This document shows, piece after piece, positions 17,456 through 25,529 of a DNA stretch of 64,000 nt. The DNA is taken from assembly GCA_963702165.1 (NCBI GenBank), contig OY969722.1:2232001-2296000 (forward strand). The letters are read 5' to 3'. The position numbers and the translations under genes were made by a program. The stretch is from Terrimesophilobacter sp963702165 (GTDB taxonomy: Bacteria > Actinomycetota > Actinomycetes > Actinomycetales > Microbacteriaceae). Every line of letters begins with the position of its first letter. The stretch's first letter is position 1. A model generated the notes under the pieces. It made no database searches and was not told the origin of the DNA. It was given only the letters and a program-made list of their open reading frames with translations.

Positions 17456-18139
17456 CTAGAAGTTCAGCACGATCCCGATCAGCAGGATGGCCGCGCTCAC
17501 GGCGGTGAAGCCGAGCTCGGCGAGAGCGAAGTTCGTCTTCGCGTAGCGCACAACCATCATGTTCGTGACCGAGTGCAGCGGCAGCGTCACGAGCACGAGC
17601 CACGGGTTCGCGAACAGCATCAGCGTGAGGCCGATGTGCATCGCGATGGCACCCAGCCGCTCGAGCAGGCCCCAACCGGGGCTCCGCGGCACGAGCATGC
17701 CCTGCTCGGACAACAGCGCTCGCGCCTCGCGCGACTTCGGGTCGTCCTTCTTCAACAGGCTCGAGATGGCCAGCGCGTTGATCGCGACGACGACGACCTC
17801 GATCGTTGCCCAGCCGAACCCTGCCCATAGTGCGTCGGTGGCTGTGCGCAGGAACAGCAGCACGAGGGCGAGCCGCACGAGCTCCTCGGCCGGCCCGGAG
17901 AACCAGCCGACGATGGTCGCGGCACGCTTCTGCGTTGTCGTCGCGTTCGCGATCAGGGCGACCGGTTGCCGCAGGATGAGCGCGAGCATCCAGCCCGCGG
18001 CACCGAGTCCGAGCGGCACCCAGAGCGGTGCGCCGACGGTCAGCAGCAGCAGGGCGACCGCGATGAACGGAGCCGGCAGCAGCGCGAGGGCGTTGTTGCG
18101 CGCGCGAATCGCGACGGCGGGGTCGAGGTCGGTGGTCAT
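17456..18139 (-). CDS. Polytopic membrane protein, YhfC-like putative intramembrane metalloprotease
   Basis: A 227-residue protein with about seven hydrophobic helices. The helix after residue 75 carries FSGPAEELVRLALVLLFL, and a later helix carries ERLGAIAMHIGLTL. Paired Glu in one helix and Glu-Arg...His in another resemble the YhfC / CAAX-protease-like pattern of intramembrane metalloproteases. I judge this from motif spacing only. Its start overlaps the stop of the upstream regulator by ATGA, so the two are coupled, and the regulator probably controls it through the operator at 18693-18708. It could also be an unrelated membrane protein with chance residues. Confidence 0.55.
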   Translation of the reverse strand: MTTDLDPAVAIRARNNALALLPAPFIAVALLLLTVGAPLWVPLGLGAAGWMLALILRQPVALIANATTTQKRAATIVGWFSGPAEELVRLALVLLFLRTATDALWAGFGWATIEVVVVAINALAISSLLKKDDPKSREARALLSEQGMLVPRSPGWGLLERLGAIAMHIGLTLMLFANPWLVLVTLPLHSVTNMMVVRYAKTNFALAELGFTAVSAAILLIGIVLNF

Positions 18140-18693
18140 TCGGTTTCTCCTGTGATTCGGTGCAGCGGGATGCTCGCGGTCGCGATCAGCCGCGGCTTGC
18201 TGTGTGCGGTGGGCTGGTTGTCGATTCGTGCGGCGATGAGCGCGCGGATGTCGGCGAGCAGCTCGCGCAGCTCGGCATCCGTCAGGTTGAGGACGTGTTC
18301 CCGATAGCCGACGCCGTCGGCGACGAGATCGATCGTCGGCTGCTCCAGGTACCGTGCGTACTCGCCCAGCAGGCCGCCGACGAATGTGCCGAAGTACCGG
18401 AAGTGGTCGTCGCGGCTGGCAGTTGCGAGGTCCTCCGCGCTCAGGATGGCGCTGTCGGCGAGGGCGTAGGTGCGCTCGGTGACGCCGCGCACCGGCTGCT
18501 CGGCGTCGATGCGGAGCACGCCCGCGTCGAGCAGGACCGGCAGGTGCCGGTACAGCGTGGCCTGCGGGACGTCGGGCAGGACCTCTCCGAGCTGCTTTGT
18601 CGTCTTCGGCCCCGTTGCGAGGGCGCGGAGGATGGCCATGCGTTGCGGATGCAGCACCGCGTCGGCTCTCGATGTTCTCACGATCAAGAACAT
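18136..18693 (-). CDS. ArsR-like winged helix regulator
   Basis: A 185-residue protein. Residues 10-75 form a winged helix: LHPQRMAILRALATGPKTTK, then QLGEVLPDVPQATLYRHLPVL and a wing ending GVTERTYAL. The C-terminal half (80-160) is helical and similar in plan to effector/dimerisation regions of HTH_20-type regulators. Start ATG 18693 is chosen because translation from it begins MFLIVRTSRADAVLHPQ, immediately next to a perfect inverted repeat. The frame is open much further upstream but would run antisense through marR. It is coupled to the YhfC-like gene. The inducer is unknown. Confidence 0.85.
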   Translation of the reverse strand: MFLIVRTSRADAVLHPQRMAILRALATGPKTTKQLGEVLPDVPQATLYRHLPVLLDAGVLRIDAEQPVRGVTERTYALADSAILSAEDLATASRDDHFRYFGTFVGGLLGEYARYLEQPTIDLVADGVGYREHVLNLTDAELRELLADIRALIAARIDNQPTAHSKPRLIATASIPLHRITGETE

Positions 18694-18708
18694 TATCACA
18701 TCTGATAA
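18693..18708. promoter_or_regulatory. Operator-like inverted repeat at the regulator start codon
   Basis: TTATCA-CATC-TGATAA is a perfect 6-bp inverted repeat with a 4-bp spacer. It begins at the first base of the regulator start codon and extends upstream. Binding there would block its own transcription, so autoregulation is the likely role. Confidence 0.6.
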
Positions 18709-18754
18709 CGACTGAGTTTCCCCAATTGAACTTGCGCCGGTTCGGGAGAATATG

Positions 18755-18768
18755 GTTAAGTACTTAAC
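18755..18768. promoter_or_regulatory. MarR operator-like palindrome
   Basis: GTTAAGTACTTAAC is a perfect 14-bp palindrome that ends 3 bp before the marR start codon. MarR-family proteins bind such palindromes over their own promoter. The AT-rich palindrome stands out in this GC-rich DNA. Confidence 0.7.
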
Positions 18769-18771
18769 AAT

Positions 18772-19212
18772 ATGACGGACATCACCGACAGCACGGTCTT
18801 CAAGCTGCACCGCGCCACCGCGCTGCTCGACCGTATCGCTGACCGCTACCTGCAGCGCGAACACGGCATCCGCTACTCGCAGTTTCTGCCGCTGCTCATC
18901 GTGCGCGTGATCGGCGAGCCCACCCAGACCCGCATCGCAGACAACCTGGGCGTCTCGCGGGCGTCGGTCACCCAGCGGATCGCCGCGCTGGTCGCCGATG
19001 GGCTGCTCGCGGTGCGCCAGCACCCCGCGGATGCGCGCGCCAAACTGGTTGCCCTCACCGAGCGCGGCACGGCTCTGGTCGACGCCGCGTGGGCCGGCCT
19101 GACCGCCCACCAGAACGGCGTCGAGGACGGCGTCGATGAGGCAGTGCTGGCGGCACAACTCGATCGGCTCATCGCGAACGCGCTGCCGGTCGCTATCGGA
19201 GGAAACCCATGA
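18772..19212 (+). CDS. MarR-family transcriptional regulator
   Basis: A 146-residue protein with the MarR fold. N-terminal helix (LHRATALLDRIADRYLQRE), recognition region TQTRIADNLGVSRASVTQRI (about 54-73), wing LAVRQHPADARAKLVALTE with the usual D-x-R, and a C-terminal helix. It lacks a reactive cysteine, so a ligand-sensing rather than peroxide-sensing member is likely. Its stop overlaps the ATG of the hydrolase gene, which is probably the regulated partner. A perfect palindrome lies just upstream. Confidence 0.93.
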   Translation: MTDITDSTVFKLHRATALLDRIADRYLQREHGIRYSQFLPLLIVRVIGEPTQTRIADNLGVSRASVTQRIAALVADGLLAVRQHPADARAKLVALTERGTALVDAAWAGLTAHQNGVEDGVDEAVLAAQLDRLIANALPVAIGGNP

Positions 19213-20012
19213 CCAAGGACCTGCTCGTCACTCGGGAGTTCAACCCTCATGCGGGGGAGACCATCGTGTTCCTGCACTCGTCGAACACCGCCGGGTGGAT
19301 GTGGGGCGAGCAGGTGCCCGCGTTCGACGACCACCACCTGCTGGTGCCGGACCTGCCGGGCTTCGGCGACAACAACGACCTCGAGTGGTTCGGCCTCGCC
19401 GACAGCGCCGACCACGTCGCCAGACTGATCGAGCAGCGCGCGGCAGGCGGCACGGCGCACATCGTCGGCCTCTCGCTCGGCGCCAGCGTCGCGTTGGAGC
19501 TGGCCAGACGGCATCCCCAGCGGGTGAGCACCCTGTTCCTCGCCAGCGCCAACATCGCCAAACCCGGCCGCGCCCTCGTCTGGGGCGGCCGTGCGCTGAT
19601 CACCCTCTGGGACAGCCCTGGCTACTGGAAGGCCACCGGCCGCAGCTACGGACTGGCCGGAGAGGATCTCGACCTGTTCGTCGCGACCGGCGCAGGCATC
19701 CGCAAGCAGACCGCACAGCGCGTGCTCGCCGAGGTGACCCGCGGGGTGTCACCGGATGCGCTCACCGCGATCACCGCGCCGGTGGTCGCCATCGCGGGCG
19801 GGAAGGATGCGGCCTTCATCAGCCGCGACTCCCTGCGGCTGCTCGCCGAGCTCTTGCCCGAGGCCAGAACGGCGGTCGCGCCCGGCCTGCACCATCAGTG
19901 GAACATCGAGGATGTGCCGTTGTTCAATGCTGCGGTACGGGAGTGGCTGACGTCGCGGTCACTGGCAGGCGGTCTGGAGCCAGGTCCAGTCGGCGCAGCA
20001 GCTGGGCGTTGA
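19209..20012 (+). CDS. Alpha/beta hydrolase
   Basis: A 267-residue serine hydrolase: oxyanion region VFLHSSNTAGWMW, strand and turn LLVPDLPGFGDNN, nucleophile elbow GLSLGAS (Ser about 93), acidic residue probably Asp in AGGKDAAFI, and His in GLHHQWNIEDV. The substrate cannot be inferred. It is coupled to the MarR gene upstream. Its last 89 bp run antisense into the end of copB, so the final 30 residues (after about 238) are encoded over that gene; the ending GLEPGPVGAAAGR looks like read-through rather than conserved domain. Confidence 0.88.
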   Translation: MTKDLLVTREFNPHAGETIVFLHSSNTAGWMWGEQVPAFDDHHLLVPDLPGFGDNNDLEWFGLADSADHVARLIEQRAAGGTAHIVGLSLGASVALELARRHPQRVSTLFLASANIAKPGRALVWGGRALITLWDSPGYWKATGRSYGLAGEDLDLFVATGAGIRKQTAQRVLAEVTRGVSPDALTAITAPVVAIAGGKDAAFISRDSLRLLAELLPEARTAVAPGLHHQWNIEDVPLFNAAVREWLTSRSLAGGLEPGPVGAAAGR

Positions 20013-22035
20013 GCGCCACCACCACGGTCGAGGCCGACATCAGGAGCGCACCGACCGACATCGGCAGCACGAAGCCGATCGGCGCCAGCACGCCGGCCGC
20101 CAGAGGCACCGAGATCAGGTTGTAGCCGGCCGCCCACCACAGGTTCTGCTTCATCTTGCGGTAGCTCGCGCGCGACAGCGTGATCACCGAGAGGACCGAG
20201 CGCGGGTCGTCGCTGGCCAGGATGACGCCCGCCGACGCGATTGCGACATCCGTGCCGGCCCCGATGGCGATGCCCACATCGGCCTGCGCGAGCGCTGGAG
20301 CGTCGTTGACGCCGTCGCCCACCATCGCGACCTTGCGCCCTTCGCCCTGCAGCTCGCTGACCTTGGCGGCCTTGTGCTCTGGCCGCACGCCGGCGAAGAC
20401 CCGATCGATGCCGAGCTCGGCGGCCACCGCGTGTGCGACCTCGGCGGCGTCTCCGGTGATCATCACGACCTGGGCGCCGAGCTTGTGCAGCGCGTTGACG
20501 GCCTGGCGGGACTCAGCGCGCACCTCGTCCGCGAGAGCGAGCACGCCGATGATCTCGCCATCCTCCACGACGTGCAGCACCGTGGCGCCGCGGTCGCTCC
20601 ACTCCTCACCGATGCCGTGCGTGTCGAGGTTGAGTGTGCTCAGCATGTGCGGCCCGCCAACACTGACCCGCCTGCCGTCGACAATGCCGACCACGCCCTC
20701 TGCGGGAGCGGAGCGGAAGTCGGTTGCGCGCGGCACCGCCAGGCCACGCTCGGTGGCGCCATTCACTATCGCGCGGGCGAGCGGATGCTCACTGGCGGCT
20801 TCGACCGCCGCGGCCAGAGCGATGACCTCGTCCTCGGACCTGCCGGCCGTCGCCGCGACATCCGTCACCGCGGGCTCGCCCTTGGTGAGCGTGCCGGTCT
20901 TGTCGAACAGCACGGTGTCGACAACGCGCATGCTCTCGAGCGCGAGCCGGTCCTTGATGAGCACGCCGCCCTTCGCCGCACGCTCGGTCGCGATCGACAC
21001 CACGAGCGGAATGGCGAGACCCAGCGCGTGCGGGCAGGCGATGACGAGCACGGTGATGGTGCGCACGACCGCGTCATCCGGCAGGCCGAGCATCGTCCAG
21101 ACGATCGCGGTGATGATGCCGGCGCCGAGTGCGAACCAGAACAGCAGCGCGGCCGCCTTGTCGGCGATGCGCTGGGCGCGCGAGGTGGAGTTCTGCGCGT
21201 CCGCGACCAGCCGCTGGATGCCGGCGAGTGCGGTGTCGTCGCCGATCGCGGAGATCCGGATGCGCAGGGCCGTGTCAGTGGAAACCGTGCCGGCCACGAC
21301 GTGGTTGCCGGGGCCGCGACTGACCGCGCGGGATTCGCCGGTGATCATCGATTCGTCCATGTCGGCGGTGCCGTCGATGATCTGCCCGTCGGCGGGAACC
21401 CGGCCACCAGGCCGAACCAGCACGAGGTCGCCGACGCGCAGGTCGGAGGGCGTGACGATGGTGACGTCGTCGCCGTCGAGCCGCTCGGCCTCATCCGGCA
21501 GCAGCGCCGCCAGACTCTCGAGCGCCGAGGAGGTCTGCGCGAGCGAGCGCATCTCGATCCAGTGCCCGAGCAGCATGATGACGATGAGGAGGGCGAGCTC
21601 CCACCAGAAGTCGAGTTCGTGATCGAGCACGCCGAGGGTCGCGCCCCACGATGCGATGAACGCGACGGTGATGGCGAGCCCGATGAGCAGCATCATTCCC
21701 GGCTGGCGGGACCTCAGCTCACTGACCGCGCCGGTCAGGAACGGCCGGCCGCCCCACACGTACATGACGGTGCCGAGGATGGGGGAGATCCAGGCGAAGA
21801 CCGGGGCGTCCGGCAGCGAGTAGCCGAGGATCGACGCGAACATCGGACTGAACGCCACCACCGGGATCGCGATGACGAGCATGATCCAGAACAGTCGGCG
21901 GAACTGTCCGGCGTGGTCGCCGTGGCCGGCGTGACCTTCGTGACCGGCATGCGCCGAGTGATCTATCAGGTGCTCGTGCGCGGCCTGCCCATGTCCTGCA
22001 TGCTCGTGTCCCGCGTGCTCGTGCCCGTGGCTCAT
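19924..22035 (-). CDS. copB: Copper-transporting P-type ATPase, CopB type (CPH)
   Basis: A 703-residue P1B ATPase. The His-rich N-terminus (SHGHEHAGHEHAGHG and more, about 22 His in 45 residues) replaces the usual heavy-metal domain. The transmembrane metal site is CPH (VIACPHALGLA), typical of the P1B-3/CopB group. Also present are the phosphatase loop TGES, phosphorylated DKTGTLTKGEP, SEHPLARAIV of the nucleotide domain and hinge GDGVNDAPALA. Start ATG 22035 (MSHGHEH) is preferred over ATG 22071 because the longer form would read through the CsoR operator. It is divergent from csoR across that operator, so copper should induce both. Probable role: copper export; silver is also possible. Confidence 0.93.
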   Translation of the reverse strand: MSHGHEHAGHEHAGHGQAAHEHLIDHSAHAGHEGHAGHGDHAGQFRRLFWIMLVIAIPVVAFSPMFASILGYSLPDAPVFAWISPILGTVMYVWGGRPFLTGAVSELRSRQPGMMLLIGLAITVAFIASWGATLGVLDHELDFWWELALLIVIMLLGHWIEMRSLAQTSSALESLAALLPDEAERLDGDDVTIVTPSDLRVGDLVLVRPGGRVPADGQIIDGTADMDESMITGESRAVSRGPGNHVVAGTVSTDTALRIRISAIGDDTALAGIQRLVADAQNSTSRAQRIADKAAALLFWFALGAGIITAIVWTMLGLPDDAVVRTITVLVIACPHALGLAIPLVVSIATERAAKGGVLIKDRLALESMRVVDTVLFDKTGTLTKGEPAVTDVAATAGRSEDEVIALAAAVEAASEHPLARAIVNGATERGLAVPRATDFRSAPAEGVVGIVDGRRVSVGGPHMLSTLNLDTHGIGEEWSDRGATVLHVVEDGEIIGVLALADEVRAESRQAVNALHKLGAQVVMITGDAAEVAHAVAAELGIDRVFAGVRPEHKAAKVSELQGEGRKVAMVGDGVNDAPALAQADVGIAIGAGTDVAIASAGVILASDDPRSVLSVITLSRASYRKMKQNLWWAAGYNLISVPLAAGVLAPIGFVLPMSVGALLMSASTVVVALNAQLLRRLDLAPDRLPVTATSATPVPQH

Positions 22036-22047
22036 GTTGACGACGCT

Positions 22048-22064
22048 ATACCCCATGGGGGTAT
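22048..22064. promoter_or_regulatory. CsoR operator
   Basis: ATACCCC-ATG-GGGGTAT is a perfect inverted repeat with 7-bp arms and matches the T/A-rich-edged poly-C/poly-G pattern bound by CsoR. It lies 13 bp from the copB start and 24 bp from the csoR start, so a single site can control both directions. Confidence 0.88.
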
Positions 22065-22087
22065 CATTCAAGCGAACGGAGGGCGCA

Positions 22088-22372
22088 ATGGCACACGGCT
22101 ACGTGGACGACAAGGATGCACTGCTAAAACGGCTGCGCCGGGCCGAGGGCCAGGTCCGCGGCGTGCAGCGCATGGTCGAGAACGACGAGTACTGCATCGA
22201 CATCCTGACCCAGATCTCAGCGGCTACGAAGGCGCTGGAGACGGTCGCGCTCGAACTCCTCGACGATCACCTCAGCCATTGCGTTGCGGAGGCGACCCGC
22301 GAAGGCGGCCCGGTCGCCGAGCAGAAGCTCACCGAGGCATCCGCCGCCATCGCGCGCCTGGTCCGTTCCTGA
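22088..22372 (+). CDS. csoR: Copper-sensing repressor CsoR
   Basis: A 94-residue DUF156 protein, all helical, beginning MAHGYVDDKDALLKRLRRAEGQ. The Cu(I) ligands fall at the family positions: Cys36 (EYCIDIL), His61 and Cys65 (HLSHCV). Binding of Cu(I) is known to release CsoR from DNA. ATG 22088 is preferred, with GGAGGG just upstream; an upstream in-frame start would begin inside the operator region. It is the first gene of csoR-copZ-copA. Confidence 0.96.
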   Translation: MAHGYVDDKDALLKRLRRAEGQVRGVQRMVENDEYCIDILTQISAATKALETVALELLDDHLSHCVAEATREGGPVAEQKLTEASAAIARLVRS

Positions 22373-22419
22373 ACCACTTGAAAACACTGTTCCAACCCAC
22401 CTCTATATAAGGAGAATCC

Positions 22420-22797
22420 ATGACCGAGCACGGCCTGAATGACCTCGGACTGACCGACAAGCACGCCAGAGCGAGCGCCGGATGCGGCTGCGGCGGCGGC
22501 GTGTGCGGGTGCGGCGGCCACGGCGAGAGCGGGCACGGGCACGGCCACTCGCACCAGAGCGCTGCTGGCGTCGCGGACCTCGTCACCACCGATCTCGCGG
22601 TCACCGGCATGACCTGCGGTCACTGCGTCTCGAGCGTCACCGAGGAGCTCGGCGAGGTTACCGGCGTCGAATCGGTCTCGGTGTCGCTCAACGCCGGGGG
22701 CGTGTCCACGGTCACCGTCGCCAGCCGGTCGCCGCTCGACGCCGCCACCCTGCGTGCCGCCGTGACCGAAGCGGGATACTCGCTCGCGGACGCCTGA
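22420..22797 (+). CDS. copZ: CopZ-like copper chaperone with a Cys/His-rich N-terminal extension
   Basis: A 125-residue protein with a C-terminal heavy-metal-associated domain (about 55-125; TGMTCGHCVSSV with MxCxxC) that would pass Cu(I) to CopA. In front of it is an unusual 25-residue metal-rich stretch, GCGCGGGVCGCGGHGES followed by GHGHGHSH, with four Cys and five His, well placed to buffer or bind extra metal. The start has a strong AAGGAG 6 bp upstream. The stop overlaps the copA ATG (TGATG). The tail-like extension may be a lineage feature; ordinary CopZ is about 70 residues. Confidence 0.92.
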   Translation: MTEHGLNDLGLTDKHARASAGCGCGGGVCGCGGHGESGHGHGHSHQSAAGVADLVTTDLAVTGMTCGHCVSSVTEELGEVTGVESVSVSLNAGGVSTVTVASRSPLDAATLRAAVTEAGYSLADA

Positions 22798-25006
22798 TGT
22801 CGGCAACCGACGTCGAGCTCGACATCGGCGGCATGACCTGTGCGTCGTGCGCCAACCGGATCGAGCGCAAGCTCAACAAGCTCCCCGGTGTCGAGGCGAC
22901 GGTGAACTACGCGACCGAGAAGGCTCGCGTGCTCGCCCCGGACGGCGTCGACGCCCAGCAGCTCATTGCGACCGTCGAGGCCGCGGGGTACACCGCCGCG
23001 GTCCCCGCGCCGCCGATCCCGGATGCGGCAGCACCGGCATCCGACGACCTGGCACCGCTTCGGCAGCGCCTGATCATCTCGGCGGTGCTGACCATCCCGG
23101 TCGTGCTGCTGTCGATGATCCCGGCCCTGCAGTTCACCAACTGGCAATGGCTCACTCTCACCCTCGCGGCGCCGGTCGCGGTGTGGGGCGCGTGGCCGTT
23201 CCACCGTGCGGCGTTCGTGAACGCCCGGCACGGTGCCGCGACGATGGACACCCTCATCAGCGTCGGCGTGCTCGCGGCGTTCGCCTGGTCGCTGTACGCG
23301 TTGTTCTTCGGTACCGCCGGCATGCCCGGCATGACCATGACCTTCAGCCTGTTCGCCGAGCCGGGATCCGGCGCGAGCGAGCTCTACCTCGAGGTGGCCG
23401 CGGCCGTCACGGTGTTCATCCTCGCCGGCCGCTACATCGAGGCGCGCACCAAGAAGCAGTCCGGCGCGGCGCTGCGCGCACTGCTCGAGCTCGGCGCGAA
23501 GGACGCCAACGTGCTGCGGGACGGTGTTGAGGCCCGCGTGCCGGTCAGCACGCTCGTCCCCGGCGACCGTTTCGTCGTGCGGCCAGGGGAGAAGATCGCC
23601 ACCGACGGGCTCGTGGTCGACGGGGCATCCGCGGTCGACCTCAGCATGCTCACCGGCGAATCGGTGCCGGTCGAGGTCACCGTGGACTCGCGTGTCGTCG
23701 GCTCGACCCTCAACGTCGGCGGGCGCCTCGTGGTCGAGGCCACTCGCGTGGGCGCCGACACCGAACTCGCCCGCATGGCGCGGCTGGTCGAGGAAGCGCA
23801 GACCGGCAAGGCCGAGGTTCAGCGTCTCGCCGACCGGGTCTCCGGGATCTTCGTCCCGGTCGTCATCGTCCTCTCCCTGCTGACCCTGGCCGGCTGGCTG
23901 CTGATCGGCGGATCGGTTGAGGCCGCCTTCACCGCAGCCGTTGCGACCCTGATCATCGCCTGCCCGTGCGCGCTCGGACTTGCAACACCGACCGCGCTGC
24001 TGGTGGGCACCGGCCGCGGCTCGCAGTTGGGCATCCTGATCAGGGGACCCCAGGTGCTCGAGTCGACCAAGAAGGTCGACACCATCGTCCTCGACAAGAC
24101 CGGCACCGTCACGACCGGCCGGATGACGCTGCGAGAGGTCCTGCTCGCCGACGGCGAAGACCGCGGTGAGGTGCTTCGGCTGGCTGCCGCGGCCGAGCAC
24201 GGCTCGGAGCACCCGATCGCTCGTGCCATCGTGGCTGCCGCGGAGAGCGACGCTCGCCGTCGCCGAGTCGTTCGAATCCGAGCGCGGCCTCGGCGTCACC
24301 GCGACAGTTGAGGCGCACGCCGTGGTCGTCGGTCGGGCGAGCTGGCTTCGCGAAGACTGGGCACTGGTGATCCCGGATGCGCTGGCCGCGGCGATCGAGA
24401 CGGCGGAGGGCGCCGGGAGCACCGCCGTCGTAATCGCCTGGGATGGCGCCGTTCGCGGTGCCCTCGTCGTGGGCGACACCGTGAAGGAGTCCAGCAGGCA
24501 GGCCATCGAGACGTTCCGCGCGTCTCGGCCTCAAACCTGTGCTCTTGACCGGTGACAATGCCGGTGCGGCCCACGCGGTCGCATCCGAGGTCGGTATCGC
24601 CGACGTGCGAGCGGGCGTCACCCCGGCCGGCAAACTCGACGCCATCCGCTCGCTGCAGGCCGAGGGCAAGGTCGTCGCAATGGTCGGCGACGGTGTCAAC
24701 GACGCCGCGGCGCTCGCCGCAGCCGACCTGGGAATCGCGATGGGCGCGGGCACGGATGCCGCGATCGCCGCCAGCGACCTGACGGTGATGAGCGGTGACC
24801 TGCTGGTCGTCGCGGACGCCATCAGGCTGTCGCGGCGCACGCTGGGCACCATCAAGGGCAACCTGTTCTGGGCGTTCGCCTACAACACGGCCGCCATCCC
24901 GGTCGCGATGCTCGGGCTGCTCAATCCGCTTCTCGCCGGGCTTGCGATGGCCCTGTCGTCAGTGTTCGTTGTGACGAACAGCCTGCGCCTGCGCCGGTTC
25001 CGCTAG
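22797..25006 (+). CDS. copA: Copper-exporting P-type ATPase CopA (CPC), frame-disrupted at two points
   Basis: After correction this is a 735-residue P1B-1 ATPase: N-terminal HMA domain with MTCASC, eight helices, TGES loop, metal site IIACPCALGLATPTA, DKTGTVTTG, HGSEHPIARAIV, TGDN and GDGVNDAAALAAADLGIA. The given sequence leaves frame at 24249 (extra g; AESD should run into TLAVAESFES) and again at 24523 (extra t; should read RALGLKPVLLTGD). Both are single-base insertions in otherwise normal coding sequence, so a sequence error or a recent double mutation are both possible. Last gene of csoR-copZ-copA; it converges on the S4 gene with a 4-bp overlap. Confidence 0.9.
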
Positions 25007-25371
25007 TCGCGGCCGCGCAGACGGTCGAGGGCGCGCCGGTCACGCTTGGTTGGCCGACCTGCCCCGGCGTCACGCTGCGGCAGGAAGGGGCGCTCCTCGC
25101 GCGGCGGCGGTGGCGGTGTCAGGTCGAGGATGCACTCCGCGGCAACGGATGCCGATACGCGCTTCACGATGATCCGCTGCACCTTTACGATGCGCTCGAA
25201 GCCGACACCGCGCACGCGCACTTCGTCGCCGACGCGCACCGGCTGCGCAGCCTTGGCGCGCTCGCCGTTGATGCGAACGTGACCGGCCCGGCAGGCGGCG
25301 GTCGCCGCAGATCGGGTCTTGGCCAGACGAACCGCCCAGACCCAGGCATCCACGCGTGCTGAATCCGACAT
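25003..25371 (-). CDS. S4-domain RNA-binding protein (HSP15/RqcP-like)
   Basis: A 122-residue basic protein. The N-terminal S4 domain (RVDAWVWAVRLAKTRSAATA, then CRAGHVRINGERAK and VRVGDEVRVRG) is as in heat-shock protein 15 and RqcP, which bind stalled 50S subunits carrying peptidyl-tRNA. The C-terminus (about 85-122) is Pro- and Arg-rich (TPPPPPREERPF ... RPTKRDRRALDRL). The exact paralogue function cannot be decided from the sequence. Starts at ATG 25371. Confidence 0.88.
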   Translation of the reverse strand: MSDSARVDAWVWAVRLAKTRSAATAACRAGHVRINGERAKAAQPVRVGDEVRVRGVGFERIVKVQRIIVKRVSASVAAECILDLTPPPPPREERPFLPQRDAGAGRPTKRDRRALDRLRGRD

Positions 25372-25529
25372 GGAAAGAGCCTATGTGCCACTCGGCTACG
25401 ACCTGGGGTCTACCCAGACTGTCACCCCAGTGCTACCGAATCGATGCCAAAAGTTGATTGTGGGGGACAGCCGCACCCAATAGCGTTCCGGAGGCGCTGT
25501 ATCGGGTTGCAGCAGGAGTGGGGTGTGCT

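Noticed and set aside
20374..22410. Plus-strand frame of 678 codons opposite copB
   Set aside because: Antisense shadow of a P-type ATPase gene with all motifs; it has no domain features and runs through the CsoR operator and csoR.
22620..24506. Minus-strand frame of 628 codons opposite copZ-copA
   Set aside because: Shadow of copA; no ribosome site, no recognisable domain, typical antisense residue pattern.
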